Below, piece by piece: positions 52,039-61,607 of a stretch of DNA of 64,000 bases. The position numbers and the translations under genes are program-made. This stretch comes from Pigmentiphaga humi (GTDB lineage: Bacteria > Pseudomonadota > Gammaproteobacteria > Burkholderiales > Burkholderiaceae_B), in contig NZ_UWPJ01000005.1 of the NCBI RefSeq assembly GCF_900606115.1, positions 124,001-188,000 of the forward strand, in the 5' to 3' direction. The notes under the pieces were generated by a model. The model was given only the letters and a program-made list of their open reading frames with translations, was not told the DNA's origin and ran no database searches. Positions within the stretch are counted from its first letter, which is position 1. The number at the start of each line of letters is the position of its first letter.

Positions 52039-52863
52039 TCATAGCCGCGCGCCCGGCGCCGCCTTGTTTCCATCGGCAAGCACGGGCCGCGGCGCAGGCG
52101 CCATGACGGCCTGGAGCGTTGCGCGCCCCTGCAGCGCCACGCCTATCTGCCGCAGGCGCTCGACCAGTTGGTCGCGCTGGCGGACGATCTCGTCTTCAGG
52201 GCCGCCCAGCCCGATGGCCAGGTCCATCTGGCCCGGCACCGGCGGCAGGGCCATGGCGATGACGTTGCGCCCGGGCACGACCCGCCCCCGGCTTTCGGCC
52301 CAACCCCGCTGGCGGCAAACCTCGATGTCGGCCAGCAGTTCGGGCACCGCCACCTTGCAAGCGGGATCGGCCTCCTGCGCATTGGCGCGGCGGGCGATCA
52401 GCGAGATCTCGGCATTGCGCAGCCCGGCCAACAGTATCTTGCCCACTGCCGCGCGGCACACCGGCCGCAGGATGCCGGTCGCATAAGGCGGCAGGCCGGT
52501 GGTTTCGGCGCACAGCGTCACGATGTAGCGCACGTAGATGCCCTGGCGCATGCCCAGCAGCACCGAATGCCCGAATTCGCGCCGCAGCCCTTCGAGCAAT
52601 GAGATCAGGCTGCCGTTGCCGAAGATCTCGTCGTGCACCCATGAACCCAGCAGCATCACCCGCAGGGTCGGGTAGTAAGCGCGCGTGGACGGGTCGTAGC
52701 GCAGGTAGTCCTGCGCCAGCAGGCTCTTGAGCAGCAGCGAGGTGCTGGACTGCGGATAGCCCAGGCACTGCGACAGTTCCTTGACCGTCGCGGCGGCGTG
52801 GGTCTGAGCGAAGAACTCGAAGATTTCCAGCACCCGCCGCGCCGACTTGATCGTCCCTTCCAT
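52039..52863 (-). CDS. IclR-family transcriptional regulator
   Basis: A 274-residue IclR regulator with a winged helix at about 5-70 (VKELSQCLGYPQSSTSLLLKSL) and an effector domain to about 250; the last 25 residues are Pro/Ala-rich. It is 43 bp downstream of the lyase gene in the same direction and probably the last catabolic gene of the Bug-CoA transferase operon. It is the natural candidate to bind the 20-bp palindrome at 57138-57157. Confidence 0.9.
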   Translation of the reverse strand: MEGTIKSARRVLEIFEFFAQTHAAATVKELSQCLGYPQSSTSLLLKSLLAQDYLRYDPSTRAYYPTLRVMLLGSWVHDEIFGNGSLISLLEGLRREFGHSVLLGMRQGIYVRYIVTLCAETTGLPPYATGILRPVCRAAVGKILLAGLRNAEISLIARRANAQEADPACKVAVPELLADIEVCRQRGWAESRGRVVPGRNVIAMALPPVPGQMDLAIGLGGPEDEIVRQRDQLVERLRQIGVALQGRATLQAVMAPAPRPVLADGNKAAPGARL

Positions 52864-52906
52864 TGTCTCCACGCCTCGTACCGTCCGGCGTGGCGGCTCG
52901 GGGCCA

Positions 52907-54001
52907 CTATTTGCCGGCCGGCGCGGCCGGTTTGATCCAGGGCCGCGCGTTGCCTTCATAGACCGAGGGCCCCAGCCGGAAATGCTGGGCCTCCTGGAAA
53001 GTGTAGACCACCGGGACCTCCGGGCTGTAGAGACGGTCCGCCGAAGGCAGCGGGCCATTGCGCGCCACCTGCGAATGCAAGGGCCGGCCCAGTATCTCGG
53101 ACAGCCGCGCCGACGCATCGACCAGGCGGTCGAGGTCGATGCCCGAGTCCACGCCCAGCACCTGCAGCAACTGGACGAAATCCTCGGTCGGGATCATGCC
53201 GGTGGCCTGGCCGTTGCCGCAGTACGGGCACCCGCCTATGCCGCCCAGCGCCGTATCCGCCACCAGGGTGTCGCTGGCGTCGAGCAATTTGAGCGCCTCG
53301 TACATGGACAGCATCGCCATGCCCCGGGCGTTGTGCAGATGAAGGTGGAAGATGTCGATGGAGGGAAAGCGCCGCTTGATCGCTTCCAGATCGCCCGCCA
53401 CCTCCAGCGGGGTGTTCCACGCCATCGGGTCGGCCAGATCCACGCGCCTGACCTCGATGCCGGCCTCCTGCCACGCGTCGACCTGGCGCTGCAGCGTATC
53501 CAGCCGCGCCGACTGCGTGAATTTGCCGCTCCAGTTCGATCCCCAGCCGGCGCTCAGCCCGACCGCCGCCTGCGTCGCGCCCGCCGCGCGGGCCTTCTCC
53601 ACCGGCGCGCGCCAGATCCGCTCCTGCCCCTCCATGGTCTGGTTGGTATTGCGCTGCAGGAATACTTCGCACATGTGCAAATGCGTGGCCGGCAAGGGCT
53701 CCACGCTCAGCGGGGGGACATGCCGCTTGCGGTCCTCGCGGCCGCGCTCGTTCAGCGCCAGCGCGAAGAACTCCACGCCCGGCACCGGCCGCAGCCGCTC
53801 GACCAGGCGCAGCGTGTCGGCCATCTGCGGACTCCACTTGGGATTGACGAAAGCCCCCACGACGAGGCGCCGTATGCCGGCGCCGACCAGCATCTCCAGC
53901 AGTTCCAGCTTTTCGTCGACGGTCACGCCTTCGCGTTCGATCTGCAATCCGTCGCGCAGCGTTTCGTCGGTGATCAACACCTTGGGCCATGCGGTCTTCA
54001 T
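52907..54001 (-). CDS. hydroxymethylglutaryl-CoA lyase-like aldolase
   Basis: A 364-residue HMGL-like TIM-barrel lyase. The first-strand motif ITDETLRDGLQ (metal aspartate and arginine), the metal histidines in HLHLHNARGMA and the cysteine loop GGIGGCPYCGNGQATG match this family, which splits acyl-CoA compounds to acetyl-CoA and an acid. It is longer than classical HMG-CoA lyase (about 300 residues), with a C-terminal extension, and is closer to uncharacterised HMGL-like proteins. It is 10 bp from enoyl-CoA hydratase, in one operon with a CoA transferase. Confidence 0.87.
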   Translation of the reverse strand: MKTAWPKVLITDETLRDGLQIEREGVTVDEKLELLEMLVGAGIRRLVVGAFVNPKWSPQMADTLRLVERLRPVPGVEFFALALNERGREDRKRHVPPLSVEPLPATHLHMCEVFLQRNTNQTMEGQERIWRAPVEKARAAGATQAAVGLSAGWGSNWSGKFTQSARLDTLQRQVDAWQEAGIEVRRVDLADPMAWNTPLEVAGDLEAIKRRFPSIDIFHLHLHNARGMAMLSMYEALKLLDASDTLVADTALGGIGGCPYCGNGQATGMIPTEDFVQLLQVLGVDSGIDLDRLVDASARLSEILGRPLHSQVARNGPLPSADRLYSPEVPVVYTFQEAQHFRLGPSVYEGNARPWIKPAAPAGK

Positions 54002-54011
54002 CTGTCTGCTC

Positions 54012-54812
54012 CTATCGATTACGCCATACCGGCTTGCGCTTCTCCAGGCGCGCGCGTATGCCTTCCTTGCGATCCTCGCTCAGGTAGGGATTGGCGCCGG
54101 GGTCCTGGCGCAGCGCCGCCGCCACCGGCAGTTCCAGCCCGCGCAGCGCCACGGCCTTGACGCGCCGGACCGAGATCGGCGCATTCTCGGCGATCTTGCG
54201 CGCCATCTCCAGCGCTACCGGCAGCACCTCGCTCTCGGCCACCACGCGGTTGAGCAGCCCGATCCGGTGCGCTTCGGCCGCGTCGATATATTCGCCGGTG
54301 AACAGCATTTCCAGCGCGATGCCCGGCGCCACCCGCCGGGGCAGCAGCACCGAGCCGAAATTCGCGCCCATGCCGATCTTGGTCTCGGGCAGGCCGAAGC
54401 GCGCCCCGGCATGCGAGATGCGCAGATCGCAAGCCAGCGCCAGTTCGAAGCCGCCGGCGACCGCGCTGGCGTTGAGCGCCGCGATGGTGGGCTTCTTCGC
54501 TTCCAGCACCACCTCGAACACATTGCGCTCGACCCGGTTCATGGGCGAACGGAAACGCGCCCCGGCCTCGTCGTTGCCGCGCATCTCCTTGAGATCGCCG
54601 CCGGCGCAGAACGCCGCATCGCCGGTGCCGGTCAGCACGATGACGCGCACCTCGTCGTCTTCCTCCGCGTCCAGCACCGCCTCGATGACGGCCATCATCA
54701 GCGAGCGCGACAAGGCGTTGCGCCGTTCGGGGCGGTTCAACCTCAGCAGCCGCACGTGGCCGTCGGTCGATACGACCAATTCCGCCTCGCCGGCGGCATG
54801 GACCTGGTTCAT
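54012..54812 (-). CDS. enoyl-CoA hydratase/isomerase family protein
   Basis: A 266-residue crotonase-fold protein. The oxyanion-hole segments are present (FCAGGDLKEM and ALNASAVAGGFELALACDLR), with ETKIGMGANFGSVLLPR on the third. The residue set fits a hydratase or isomerase that works on a CoA-bound branched or unsaturated acid. It overlaps the CoA transferase gene by ATGA and precedes the lyase, which gives the likely order: CoA activation, hydration, cleavage. Confidence 0.9.
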   Translation of the reverse strand: MNQVHAAGEAELVVSTDGHVRLLRLNRPERRNALSRSLMMAVIEAVLDAEEDDEVRVIVLTGTGDAAFCAGGDLKEMRGNDEAGARFRSPMNRVERNVFEVVLEAKKPTIAALNASAVAGGFELALACDLRISHAGARFGLPETKIGMGANFGSVLLPRRVAPGIALEMLFTGEYIDAAEAHRIGLLNRVVAESEVLPVALEMARKIAENAPISVRRVKAVALRGLELPVAAALRQDPGANPYLSEDRKEGIRARLEKRKPVWRNR

Positions 54813-56044
54813 TGCCGTTCCTCCCGTTCGACGCCATGGACGATGCCGTCGCGCAGGGCCGCATCGATTTCATCCTGGCCGAAGCCGCATTCTCTCAGTA
54901 CCGCGACGGTGTCCTCGCCCAGCCGCGGCGCGGGCCGCGTTTCCGGCCGGTTGCCGCCGGAGAAGGCATTGGGCAGGCCGATCTGCCGGATCGCCCCCTC
55001 GCTGGGATGATCCACGCGGGAGACGAAGCCGGCGTCCTCCAGGTGCGGATCGTCGAGCAGGCTTTCCAGCGTGTTGTAGCGCATGGCCGGCACGTCGATG
55101 CGCTCGAGGATTTCCAGCCATTCGGCCGAGGTCCTGTCCCGCAGCGCGCTCGCGCGCAGCGAGTAGTAGTCCAGGCTGTTGGCCGTGCGCGCGGCCACGC
55201 TGCAAAAGCGCGGATCCGTCTTGAGCTCCGGCCGTCCGATGGCGTCGAAGAAGGCGAAGGCCTGGGCGTCGGTATTGGGGGAAATGGCGATGTAGCCGTC
55301 CTTGGTCGGCACCGGCCGGTTGTCGGCATTGAGGATGCGGGCGTCGCCGACCGGGCCGATGGGCGGGTCGAACGTCAGATTGCCCATGTGCTCGCGCATG
55401 ACGAAGGCCGCCATGGTTTCGAACATCGGCACTTCGATGGACTCGCCCACGCCGGTCCGCGTACGCCGGTACAGCGCGAAGCCGATGGCCTGCGCGGCGA
55501 TCTGGCCGGTGATGTGGTCGGTCATGACGAAAGGCACGAAGCGGGGTTCGCCGCTCGACGCCTCGAACGCGCCGGCCACGCCGGAGACGCTCTGGATGAC
55601 GGTGTCGTAGGCGGGGCGTCCCGCATAGCGCCCCTTGCGGCCGAAAGCCAGCACCAGGCAGTGGATGAGCCGGGGATTGACCGCACGCAGCGATTCCCAG
55701 TCCAGCCCGAGCTTGTCCAGCGCGCTCGCCCTCATGTTGGTAATGAACACGTCGGCGCTTTCCAGCAGGCGCCGCAATACCGCCCGGCCGCCTTCGGTCT
55801 TGAGATCGATGCAGACCGAGCGCTTGTTGCGGTTGAAGTTCATGAACTTGCCGGTCATGCCGCGGTGGCGCGCGCCGCCGCCGAGCTGGCGCATCAGGTC
55901 GCCGTCCGGCGCCTCGACCTTGATGACCTCCGCGCCATGGTCGGCCAGCGCCAGCGTGCATGCCGGCCCGACCACGACGGTCGACAGGTCCACCACCCGC
56001 ACGCCGGCGAGCGGCCCCTGTTCCGCAGTCTTCGTTGCTTCCAT
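54809..56044 (-). CDS. class III CoA transferase (CaiB/BaiF family)
   Basis: A 411-residue family III CoA transferase that moves CoA between acids. Conserved parts are LAGVRVVDLSTVVVGPACTLALADHGAEVIKVE (interrupted by variable residues), the catalytic aspartate near YDTVIQSVSG and the NADNRPVPTKDGYIAI stretch. It would activate the acid captured by the Bug protein, whose gene is only 6 bp upstream. Confidence 0.92.
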   Translation of the reverse strand: MEATKTAEQGPLAGVRVVDLSTVVVGPACTLALADHGAEVIKVEAPDGDLMRQLGGGARHRGMTGKFMNFNRNKRSVCIDLKTEGGRAVLRRLLESADVFITNMRASALDKLGLDWESLRAVNPRLIHCLVLAFGRKGRYAGRPAYDTVIQSVSGVAGAFEASSGEPRFVPFVMTDHITGQIAAQAIGFALYRRTRTGVGESIEVPMFETMAAFVMREHMGNLTFDPPIGPVGDARILNADNRPVPTKDGYIAISPNTDAQAFAFFDAIGRPELKTDPRFCSVAARTANSLDYYSLRASALRDRTSAEWLEILERIDVPAMRYNTLESLLDDPHLEDAGFVSRVDHPSEGAIRQIGLPNAFSGGNRPETRPAPRLGEDTVAVLRECGFGQDEIDAALRDGIVHGVEREERQ

Positions 56045-56050
56045 GATTTC

Positions 56051-57025
56051 CTATTCCTGCTTGATGCCGATCTGCCGCACCAGTTCGCCCGACTTCCTGA
56101 TGTCCGCCAGGAGGAAGCGATTGAACTCGGCGGGAGTATTGCCGACCACTTCCGATCCGTCCGAAGTCAGGCGCGCGCGCACGTCCGGATTCTTGAGCAC
56201 CTGGGCGATGCCGCGGCTGATCTTATCGAGAATGGCCGGCGGCGTCTTGGCCGAGGCCACCACGCCAAACCAATTGAAGAACTCGTAGTCCTTGACGCCG
56301 AGCTCCTGCATGGTGGGCACATCGGGCAGCATCGGCGTGCGCTGCGTGCTGGTGACCGCGAGCGGGCGCAGCTTGCCGGCCTGCATCAATTCCCGGGCGG
56401 TGACCTGCGCCACGAAGGCGAAATCGACGTCGCCCGCCGCCACCGCCGCCGCGGCGGGCGCGGCGCCGCGATAGGGCACATGCACGGCCGGCATGCCGGC
56501 CGCCAGGCGCAGCATTTCGGCGGTCAGGTGGCCGCCGCTGCCCACGCCCGCCGAACCGTAGTTCAGCGACCGCTTGCGCGATAGCTTGACCAGATCGTCG
56601 ATGCTGGAAAGCGAGGACGAGGCGCCCACCACCAATGTGAGCGGCGAGGTCACCACCATGGAGACTCCGGCCACATCCTTGTTGGCGTCGTAGGGCAGAT
56701 CCTTGTAGAGGCTGGGCGCGAGCGTGTAGGACGTATAGACGAACTGCAGCGTGTAGCCATCGGCCGCCGAATTCAGCATGGCGCTGGTGGCCACGATGCC
56801 GCTGGCGCCGGTGCGGTTCTCCACCACCACGTTCTGGCCGAGCACTTTTCCCAGCGGCTCGGCGATGATGCGCGCATAGGTGTCGGTCGAGGCGCCGGGC
56901 GGCGAGCCCACCAGCAGGCGCAACGGCCGCGACGGGAAATCCGCCGCCGCGTCCGCGGCGGCCGCCGGGCCGCCGAACGTGAGCGAGAGCCCCGCCAGCA
57001 TGACGCCCAAGGTCTGTTTCAACAT
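56051..57025 (-). CDS. Bug-family periplasmic solute-binding protein
   Basis: A 324-residue binding protein with signal peptide (about 1-25, GGPAAAADAAADF) and the fold start FPSRPLRLLVGSPPGASTDTYARI, then ENRTGASG. It is the first gene of a Bug-CoA transferase-hydratase-lyase-IclR operon, and it is divergent from a second Bug gene at 57302 across a gap with a perfect 20-bp palindrome. Confidence 0.92.
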   Translation of the reverse strand: MLKQTLGVMLAGLSLTFGGPAAAADAAADFPSRPLRLLVGSPPGASTDTYARIIAEPLGKVLGQNVVVENRTGASGIVATSAMLNSAADGYTLQFVYTSYTLAPSLYKDLPYDANKDVAGVSMVVTSPLTLVVGASSSLSSIDDLVKLSRKRSLNYGSAGVGSGGHLTAEMLRLAAGMPAVHVPYRGAAPAAAAVAAGDVDFAFVAQVTARELMQAGKLRPLAVTSTQRTPMLPDVPTMQELGVKDYEFFNWFGVVASAKTPPAILDKISRGIAQVLKNPDVRARLTSDGSEVVGNTPAEFNRFLLADIRKSGELVRQIGIKQE

Positions 57026-57137
57026 GTGTGCCTCCCTGTCGTGTGATTCGCCGCGGCCGGTGCATCGCCGCTGCCGTGGAGCGGATCATAAGAATCCCCC
57101 GGCGCCGGGGACAATGCAAAACCGCTCCGTCCGCCGC

Positions 57138-57157
57138 GAAATCACATATGTGATTTC
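57138..57157. promoter_or_regulatory. 20-bp perfect palindrome, probable operator
   Basis: GAAATCACATATGTGATTTC reads the same on both strands. It lies between two divergent Bug genes, 113 bp from one start and 145 bp from the other. Confidence 0.65.
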
Positions 57158-57301
57158 ACCCGCTGCACCGCACCAATCCGGTCCACGGCGGCGGCTGTCG
57201 ATCTACAGTCCCGATCTCCCCAGCGTGCCTGCCAGGCCGTGACCGGCCGTTCCGTCCGCGCCGGCGCCGAGGTTCTTCCCAGAAAATCTACAGGAGACAC
57301 C

Positions 57302-58282
57302 ATGCACCGCCACCCCCTATCGTCCGCGCCGCGGTACGCCGCCGCGCTGTTCGCCGCCCTGCTCCTGCCCGTCGCGGCATTCGCCCAGGGTTCCTACCCC
57401 GCCAAGCCGGTGCAGATCATCGTCTCGTGGGCGGCCGGCGGCAGCATCGACACCATGGCGCGCGGCTTCGCCCGCGCCATGAGCCAGGAGCTCGGCCAAT
57501 CGGTCGTGGTGGAGAACCGCGACGGCGCCTCCGGCATGATAGGCACTGCCGCCACGGTGTCCGCTCCGCCCGACGGCTACGTGCTGAACTTCGGCCCCAT
57601 CACGCCCATCACCAACGCGCTGCACCTGATGAGCAAGCCCGCCTACGGCGTGGACTCGCTCGAGTACGTCTGCCAGGTCTTCGAGAACCGCTTCGCGATC
57701 GCCGTCCCGCAGAACTCGCCCTACAAGACCCTGCAGGACTTGTACGCCGCCATCCAGGCCTCGCCGGGCAAGCTGAGCTACGGCCATCTGGGCGTGGGCA
57801 GCATCACGCATCTCTCGCTCGAAACGGCAATACAAGGCCGCAACTTCTCGGTCACCGGCGTACCCTACCGTGGCGAGACCCCGATGTTCCTGGACCTGCA
57901 GACGGCGCGGCTCGATTTCGGCATCGTCACCGTGGGCAACACCCTGGCCACCTCGCGTCCGGTGCGCATACTGGCCGTCATCAGCGACCGCCGCCACCCC
58001 GAAATGCCCGACGTGCCGACGCTCAAGGAACTCGGGCTGCCGTCGCTGCAGCCTGCCCTGGTCGGCCTGATGGCGCCCAAGGGCACGCCCGCGCCGGTGC
58101 TGGCGAAGCTGGAGGGAGCGTGCAAGAAGGCCGTGGAGACCGACGTCATGCAATCCGCGGTCAAGATGCTGCGCGACGAGATCGTCTATAAGGACCGCAA
58201 GGCTTTCACCGCCAGCGTGATGCGCGACTACGAAGAGAAGGGCACGCTGGTCAAGCGGCTCGCGATCCCGCCGCAGAACTGA
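57302..58282 (+). CDS. Bug-family periplasmic solute-binding protein
   Basis: A 326-residue binding protein with signal peptide (about 1-27, LPVAAFAQG) and fold start [31 protein letters not shown] 6 nt ahead of the ATG decides the start. It is the first gene of a three-gene set with a DUF6282 hydrolase-like protein and a CobW GTPase, and lies head to head with another Bug operon. Confidence 0.92.
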   Translation: MHRHPLSSAPRYAAALFAALLLPVAAFAQGSYPAKPVQIIVSWAAGGSIDTMARGFARAMSQELGQSVVVENRDGASGMIGTAATVSAPPDGYVLNFGPITPITNALHLMSKPAYGVDSLEYVCQVFENRFAIAVPQNSPYKTLQDLYAAIQASPGKLSYGHLGVGSITHLSLETAIQGRNFSVTGVPYRGETPMFLDLQTARLDFGIVTVGNTLATSRPVRILAVISDRRHPEMPDVPTLKELGLPSLQPALVGLMAPKGTPAPVLAKLEGACKKAVETDVMQSAVKMLRDEIVYKDRKAFTASVMRDYEEKGTLVKRLAIPPQN

Positions 58283-58344
58283 CGCCGCGCCGGACCAGGC
58301 CCGGTCCGGCCGCCTGCCAACCACACCGCGCCCAGGAGGCAAGC

Positions 58345-59307
58345 ATGACCGACGACTCCACCCTGCACGGCCGCTACGTGCAAGGCCCCTTCGATCTTAC
58401 CGACTGCGTGGACCTGCACGTGCACTCGGCGCCCTGCCTTTTCCCGCGCCTGGGCGACGACCTCGACATGGCACGGCGGGCGCGCGACGCCGGCATGCGG
58501 GCCATTGCGCTCAAGAGCCACCACGAAAACACCGTCTCGCGCGCCTACCACGCCCAGACGGCGGTGCCGGGCCTGCAGGTCATCGGCGGCGTCACGCTCA
58601 ATCAATGCGTGGGCGGCGTCAACCCGGCGGCCGTCGAAGCGGCCTTCATGCTGGGCGGCCGCATCGTCTGGGGGCCGACCGGCCACGCCTGCTACCACGG
58701 CACCATCACCGGCGAATTCGGCAAATGGGGCGTGCCGGGCATGGTGCTGCCGGGCAGCGAGCGGGGCGGCGTCACCGTCCTCGGCGCCGACGGCCGGCTG
58801 ACGCCCGAGATCCTCGACATCCTGGACCTGGTCAAGCAGTACGACGCCCTCTTCTGCACCGCCCACCTCAGCCCCGACGAGATCTCGCTCATCGTCGACC
58901 GCTGCGCGCAGATCGGCGCGCGCGTCCTGGTCAACCACATCTATTACTTTCCACGGGTCGACATCGACTATGCCGAGGACATCACCCGGCGGGGCGCCTA
59001 CGTCGAGTTGTGCTCGACGCTGCTCATCCCGTCGCGGCACCGCAAGGAACTGCGCTACGACTACGAGCTGATGGCCGAGACCATCAAGCGCGTGGGCGCG
59101 GCGCGCTGCGTCATGTCCACCGACGGCGGCGGCATGATCTCGGGGCTGTTCCCCGACGAACAATTCCGCATGTTCGGCCAGCGCCTGCAAGGCTACGACG
59201 TATCGCTGGGGGACATCTACCGCATGATGCGCGACAACCCCACCGAGCTGGCGGCCCTCACCGACAGGGCGCCGCTCGGCCCGCCCGCGCGCGGAGCGGC
59301 GGCATGA
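58345..59307 (+). CDS. DUF6282 amidohydrolase-like protein
   Basis: A 320-residue protein resembling the DUF6282 family, with metal-dependent hydrolase features: [11 protein letters not shown] (about 22-32), ALKSHHENT (about 56-64), CTAHLSPDE (about 173-181), VNHIYY and a late VMSTDGGG. These match the histidines and aspartate of amidohydrolase metal sites. The reaction is unknown. AGGAGG precedes the ATG. It overlaps the CobW gene by ATGA, suggesting that the GTPase supplies its metal. Confidence 0.8.
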   Translation: MTDDSTLHGRYVQGPFDLTDCVDLHVHSAPCLFPRLGDDLDMARRARDAGMRAIALKSHHENTVSRAYHAQTAVPGLQVIGGVTLNQCVGGVNPAAVEAAFMLGGRIVWGPTGHACYHGTITGEFGKWGVPGMVLPGSERGGVTVLGADGRLTPEILDILDLVKQYDALFCTAHLSPDEISLIVDRCAQIGARVLVNHIYYFPRVDIDYAEDITRRGAYVELCSTLLIPSRHRKELRYDYELMAETIKRVGAARCVMSTDGGGMISGLFPDEQFRMFGQRLQGYDVSLGDIYRMMRDNPTELAALTDRAPLGPPARGAAA

Positions 59308-60437
59308 ACGCGCCCGCCGGGCCGGCCGAAGGGCGCGCGGCGCGCGTGCCGGTCACCGTCCTGACGGGTTTCCTCGGCTCGGGCAAGACCACCCTGCTCA
59401 ACCGCATCCTGACCGAACGCCACGGCCAGCGCATCGCGGTCATCGAAAACGAGTTCGGACCGGAAAGCATAGACACCGACCTGCTGGTGCGCGAGGCCAG
59501 CGAGGAAATCGTCGAAATGAGCAACGGCTGCCTGTGCTGCTCGATGCGCGGCGATCTCGCCCGCGCGCTCGAGGAGCTTGCCCGGCGCCGCGAACAGGGC
59601 AGCCTGCGGTTCGAACGCGTCGTCATCGAGACTACCGGCATGGCCGATCCCGGCCCGGTGGCCCAGACGATATTTCTCGAACCCGGCGTAGCGTCCGCCT
59701 ACCGGCTCGACGCCATTCTGACGGTCGTCGATGCCTGCCACGGCGTGCGCACCCTGGCCGCCCATCCCGAAGCGCGCGCCCAGGTCGGCTATGCCGATCG
59801 CCTGCTGGTCTCCAAGGTGGACCTGGTCGACGGCGCCGAACTGCCGCCCCTGGCCGACGCACTCGCGCGCATCAATCCGCGCGTGCCCATTGCCTGGATG
59901 CGCCGGGGCCTGACCGACCTCGACGCCCTGCTCGACGTGGGCGCCTTCGATGCCGCGGCGGTGTTGCACGACCATGCGGCGCAAGACCGCCTGCATGGCG
60001 ATGACCACGGCGATTGCCGCCACCACGGCCACGGCGCCCACGGCCACGCCGTGGCCGCGGCGGCCGCGGAACACACGCCCGACGTCGGCTCCTTCGCCTT
60101 CGCCACCGACCGCCCCTTCGACGCGGGCCGCCTGGAACAGTTGCTGTCGGCCCTGGCCGAAGGACTGGGCACCGACCTCTATCGCTGCAAGGGCGTCCTG
60201 TGGGTGGCGGGCGAGGCGCGCCAGGTCGTCGTGCAGGCGGTGCAGCTGACGATCGCCATCGACCGGGGGCAGCCATGGGGCGCCGGCCCGCGGCGCAGCC
60301 GCCTGGTATTCATCGGGCGCGATCTTCCGGAAGATGCCATTCTCGACAGCCTCGCCCGGTGCCTGGATCCCGGGCCGGCCGAGCTGTCGGAGGCGCTGCC
60401 GGATGCCTGCTTCACGTCGTCGAGCCGGGAAGAGTAG
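59304..60437 (+). CDS. CobW/COG0523-family GTPase, likely metal chaperone
   Basis: A 377-residue G3E GTPase with Walker [10 protein letters not shown] (about 22-30), the metal motif GCLCC (Cys76, Cys78, Cys79), SKVDLVD and a C-terminal CobW domain. A histidine-rich loop with about nine His residues ([20 protein letters not shown] region, near 222-250) can bind zinc or cobalt. Family members deliver metals to client enzymes; the DUF6282 protein encoded just upstream, with overlapping genes, is the natural client (inference). Its end overlaps the convergent LysR gene by 26 bases. Confidence 0.9.
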   Translation: MNAPAGPAEGRAARVPVTVLTGFLGSGKTTLLNRILTERHGQRIAVIENEFGPESIDTDLLVREASEEIVEMSNGCLCCSMRGDLARALEELARRREQGSLRFERVVIETTGMADPGPVAQTIFLEPGVASAYRLDAILTVVDACHGVRTLAAHPEARAQVGYADRLLVSKVDLVDGAELPPLADALARINPRVPIAWMRRGLTDLDALLDVGAFDAAAVLHDHAAQDRLHGDDHGDCRHHGHGAHGHAVAAAAAEHTPDVGSFAFATDRPFDAGRLEQLLSALAEGLGTDLYRCKGVLWVAGEARQVVVQAVQLTIAIDRGQPWGAGPRRSRLVFIGRDLPEDAILDSLARCLDPGPAELSEALPDACFTSSSREE

Positions 60438-61404
60438 GCCCGGCGGCATCCCGGCGCTTGCGCGCGCCCGCCTTGCCGGCGTCTTGCACCGAGGCTTCGA
60501 GGCATTCGAACAGGAGCCGGGCGCTGGGAGAAAGAGTGTGCTTGCCGTTCCAGGTAATGCCCACCCGGCCGATCAATGCCGGCATGCGCAGGGGAAGGAT
60601 GTCCACGAGGTCGGGCGTCGCCGGCGTGTTGGCGACGTGGCCGGCCAGGCAGGCGATGGCGTCGGTGCTCTGCAGGTAGGCCAGGGTCAGATGCACGGAC
60701 AGGGTCTCGATGTAGTCGTTGGGCATGGGCACCCCGTGGCGCTCCAGCTCGCGCTCAAGCGGATCCCTCAGCAGGGCTCCCCGCGGCGGCAGGACCCAGG
60801 GATAGCCCTGCAGGTCGCGCCAGCCGAGATTCTCCTTGCCGACCAGCGGATGCGTACGGCGAACGACGAGCATGACGGGCCGTTCGATCAGGATTTTTTC
60901 TTTCAGCTCGTAGTCGGAACGGATCCAGGGCAGCCGGCCGACGACCATGTCCAGATCCCCCTTGCGCAGATCGGGAATCAGGCCGTTGAGGGTGCCTTCC
61001 TTGATGCTGACCGTGGTGGCCGGGGAAAGCGCCTTCATCCTGGTCAGCGCCGCGGGCAGCAGCGTGGAGATGACGCCCTGCATCGCGCCGATCGAAACCC
61101 TGCCGGACGTTCCCTGCACCAGATCGAGCAGTTCGTCGTTGGCCTGGTGCACCTCTTTCAGGATGTTCTTTGCATAGCGGATCAGGCATTTCCCGTATGC
61201 ATTGGGGCTCAGCCCCATCGACGTGCGCTCGAACAGGATGACGCCGAGCCCTTTTTCCAGCTCGCTCAGCGCCTTCGACACGGCGGGCTGGGTGACGTGA
61301 AGGTGGTCGGCAACCAGCCGAATGCCGTGGAACTGGTCGAGCGCGACGAGCAGCCGGAGGTGGCGGGTCTTCAGATTCGTGCGTAGGTAAGCGTCGAGCT
61401 GCAC
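60412..61404 (-). CDS. LysR-family regulator, PcaQ/GbpR-like
   Basis: A 330-residue LysR regulator starting with GTG. The opening [22 protein letters not shown] followed by [23 protein letters not shown] (with linking residues between) is typical of the PcaQ/GbpR branch. Regulators of that branch bind ATAACC-N4-GGTTA-type sites, and exactly such a site is at 61451-61468 in the divergent gap. It probably controls the Bug-amidohydrolase-ThDP enzyme operon. A longer N-terminus in the same frame is shadow sequence. Confidence 0.9.
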   Translation of the reverse strand: MQLDAYLRTNLKTRHLRLLVALDQFHGIRLVADHLHVTQPAVSKALSELEKGLGVILFERTSMGLSPNAYGKCLIRYAKNILKEVHQANDELLDLVQGTSGRVSIGAMQGVISTLLPAALTRMKALSPATTVSIKEGTLNGLIPDLRKGDLDMVVGRLPWIRSDYELKEKILIERPVMLVVRRTHPLVGKENLGWRDLQGYPWVLPPRGALLRDPLERELERHGVPMPNDYIETLSVHLTLAYLQSTDAIACLAGHVANTPATPDLVDILPLRMPALIGRVGITWNGKHTLSPSARLLFECLEASVQDAGKAGARKRRDAAGPTLPGSTT

Positions 61405-61450
61405 CAAGTTCCGATCCCCCGTATGCCAACCGATCCGCGAAGCGGGCGGC

Positions 61451-61468
61451 GATAACCAAAAGGTTATC
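61451..61468. promoter_or_regulatory. PcaQ-type LysR operator
   Basis: GATAACCAAAAGGTTATC has perfect 7-bp arms around AAAA. It fits the ATAACC-N4-GGTTA pattern known for PcaQ. It lies 47 bp from the LysR start and 139 bp from the Bug start. Confidence 0.7.
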
Positions 61469-61607
61469 AAAAACACGGTTTTATTCAATGGGTACTCATT
61501 CCCCCCCGGTCTCATAATGCGCGGAAGACGCCCCCCGACGGGCGCAAGGAAGCGCCGCGAGGCCGGACTCCGGTCCGGCACGCGGACGACCAACGAGGAG
61601 ACATGCT

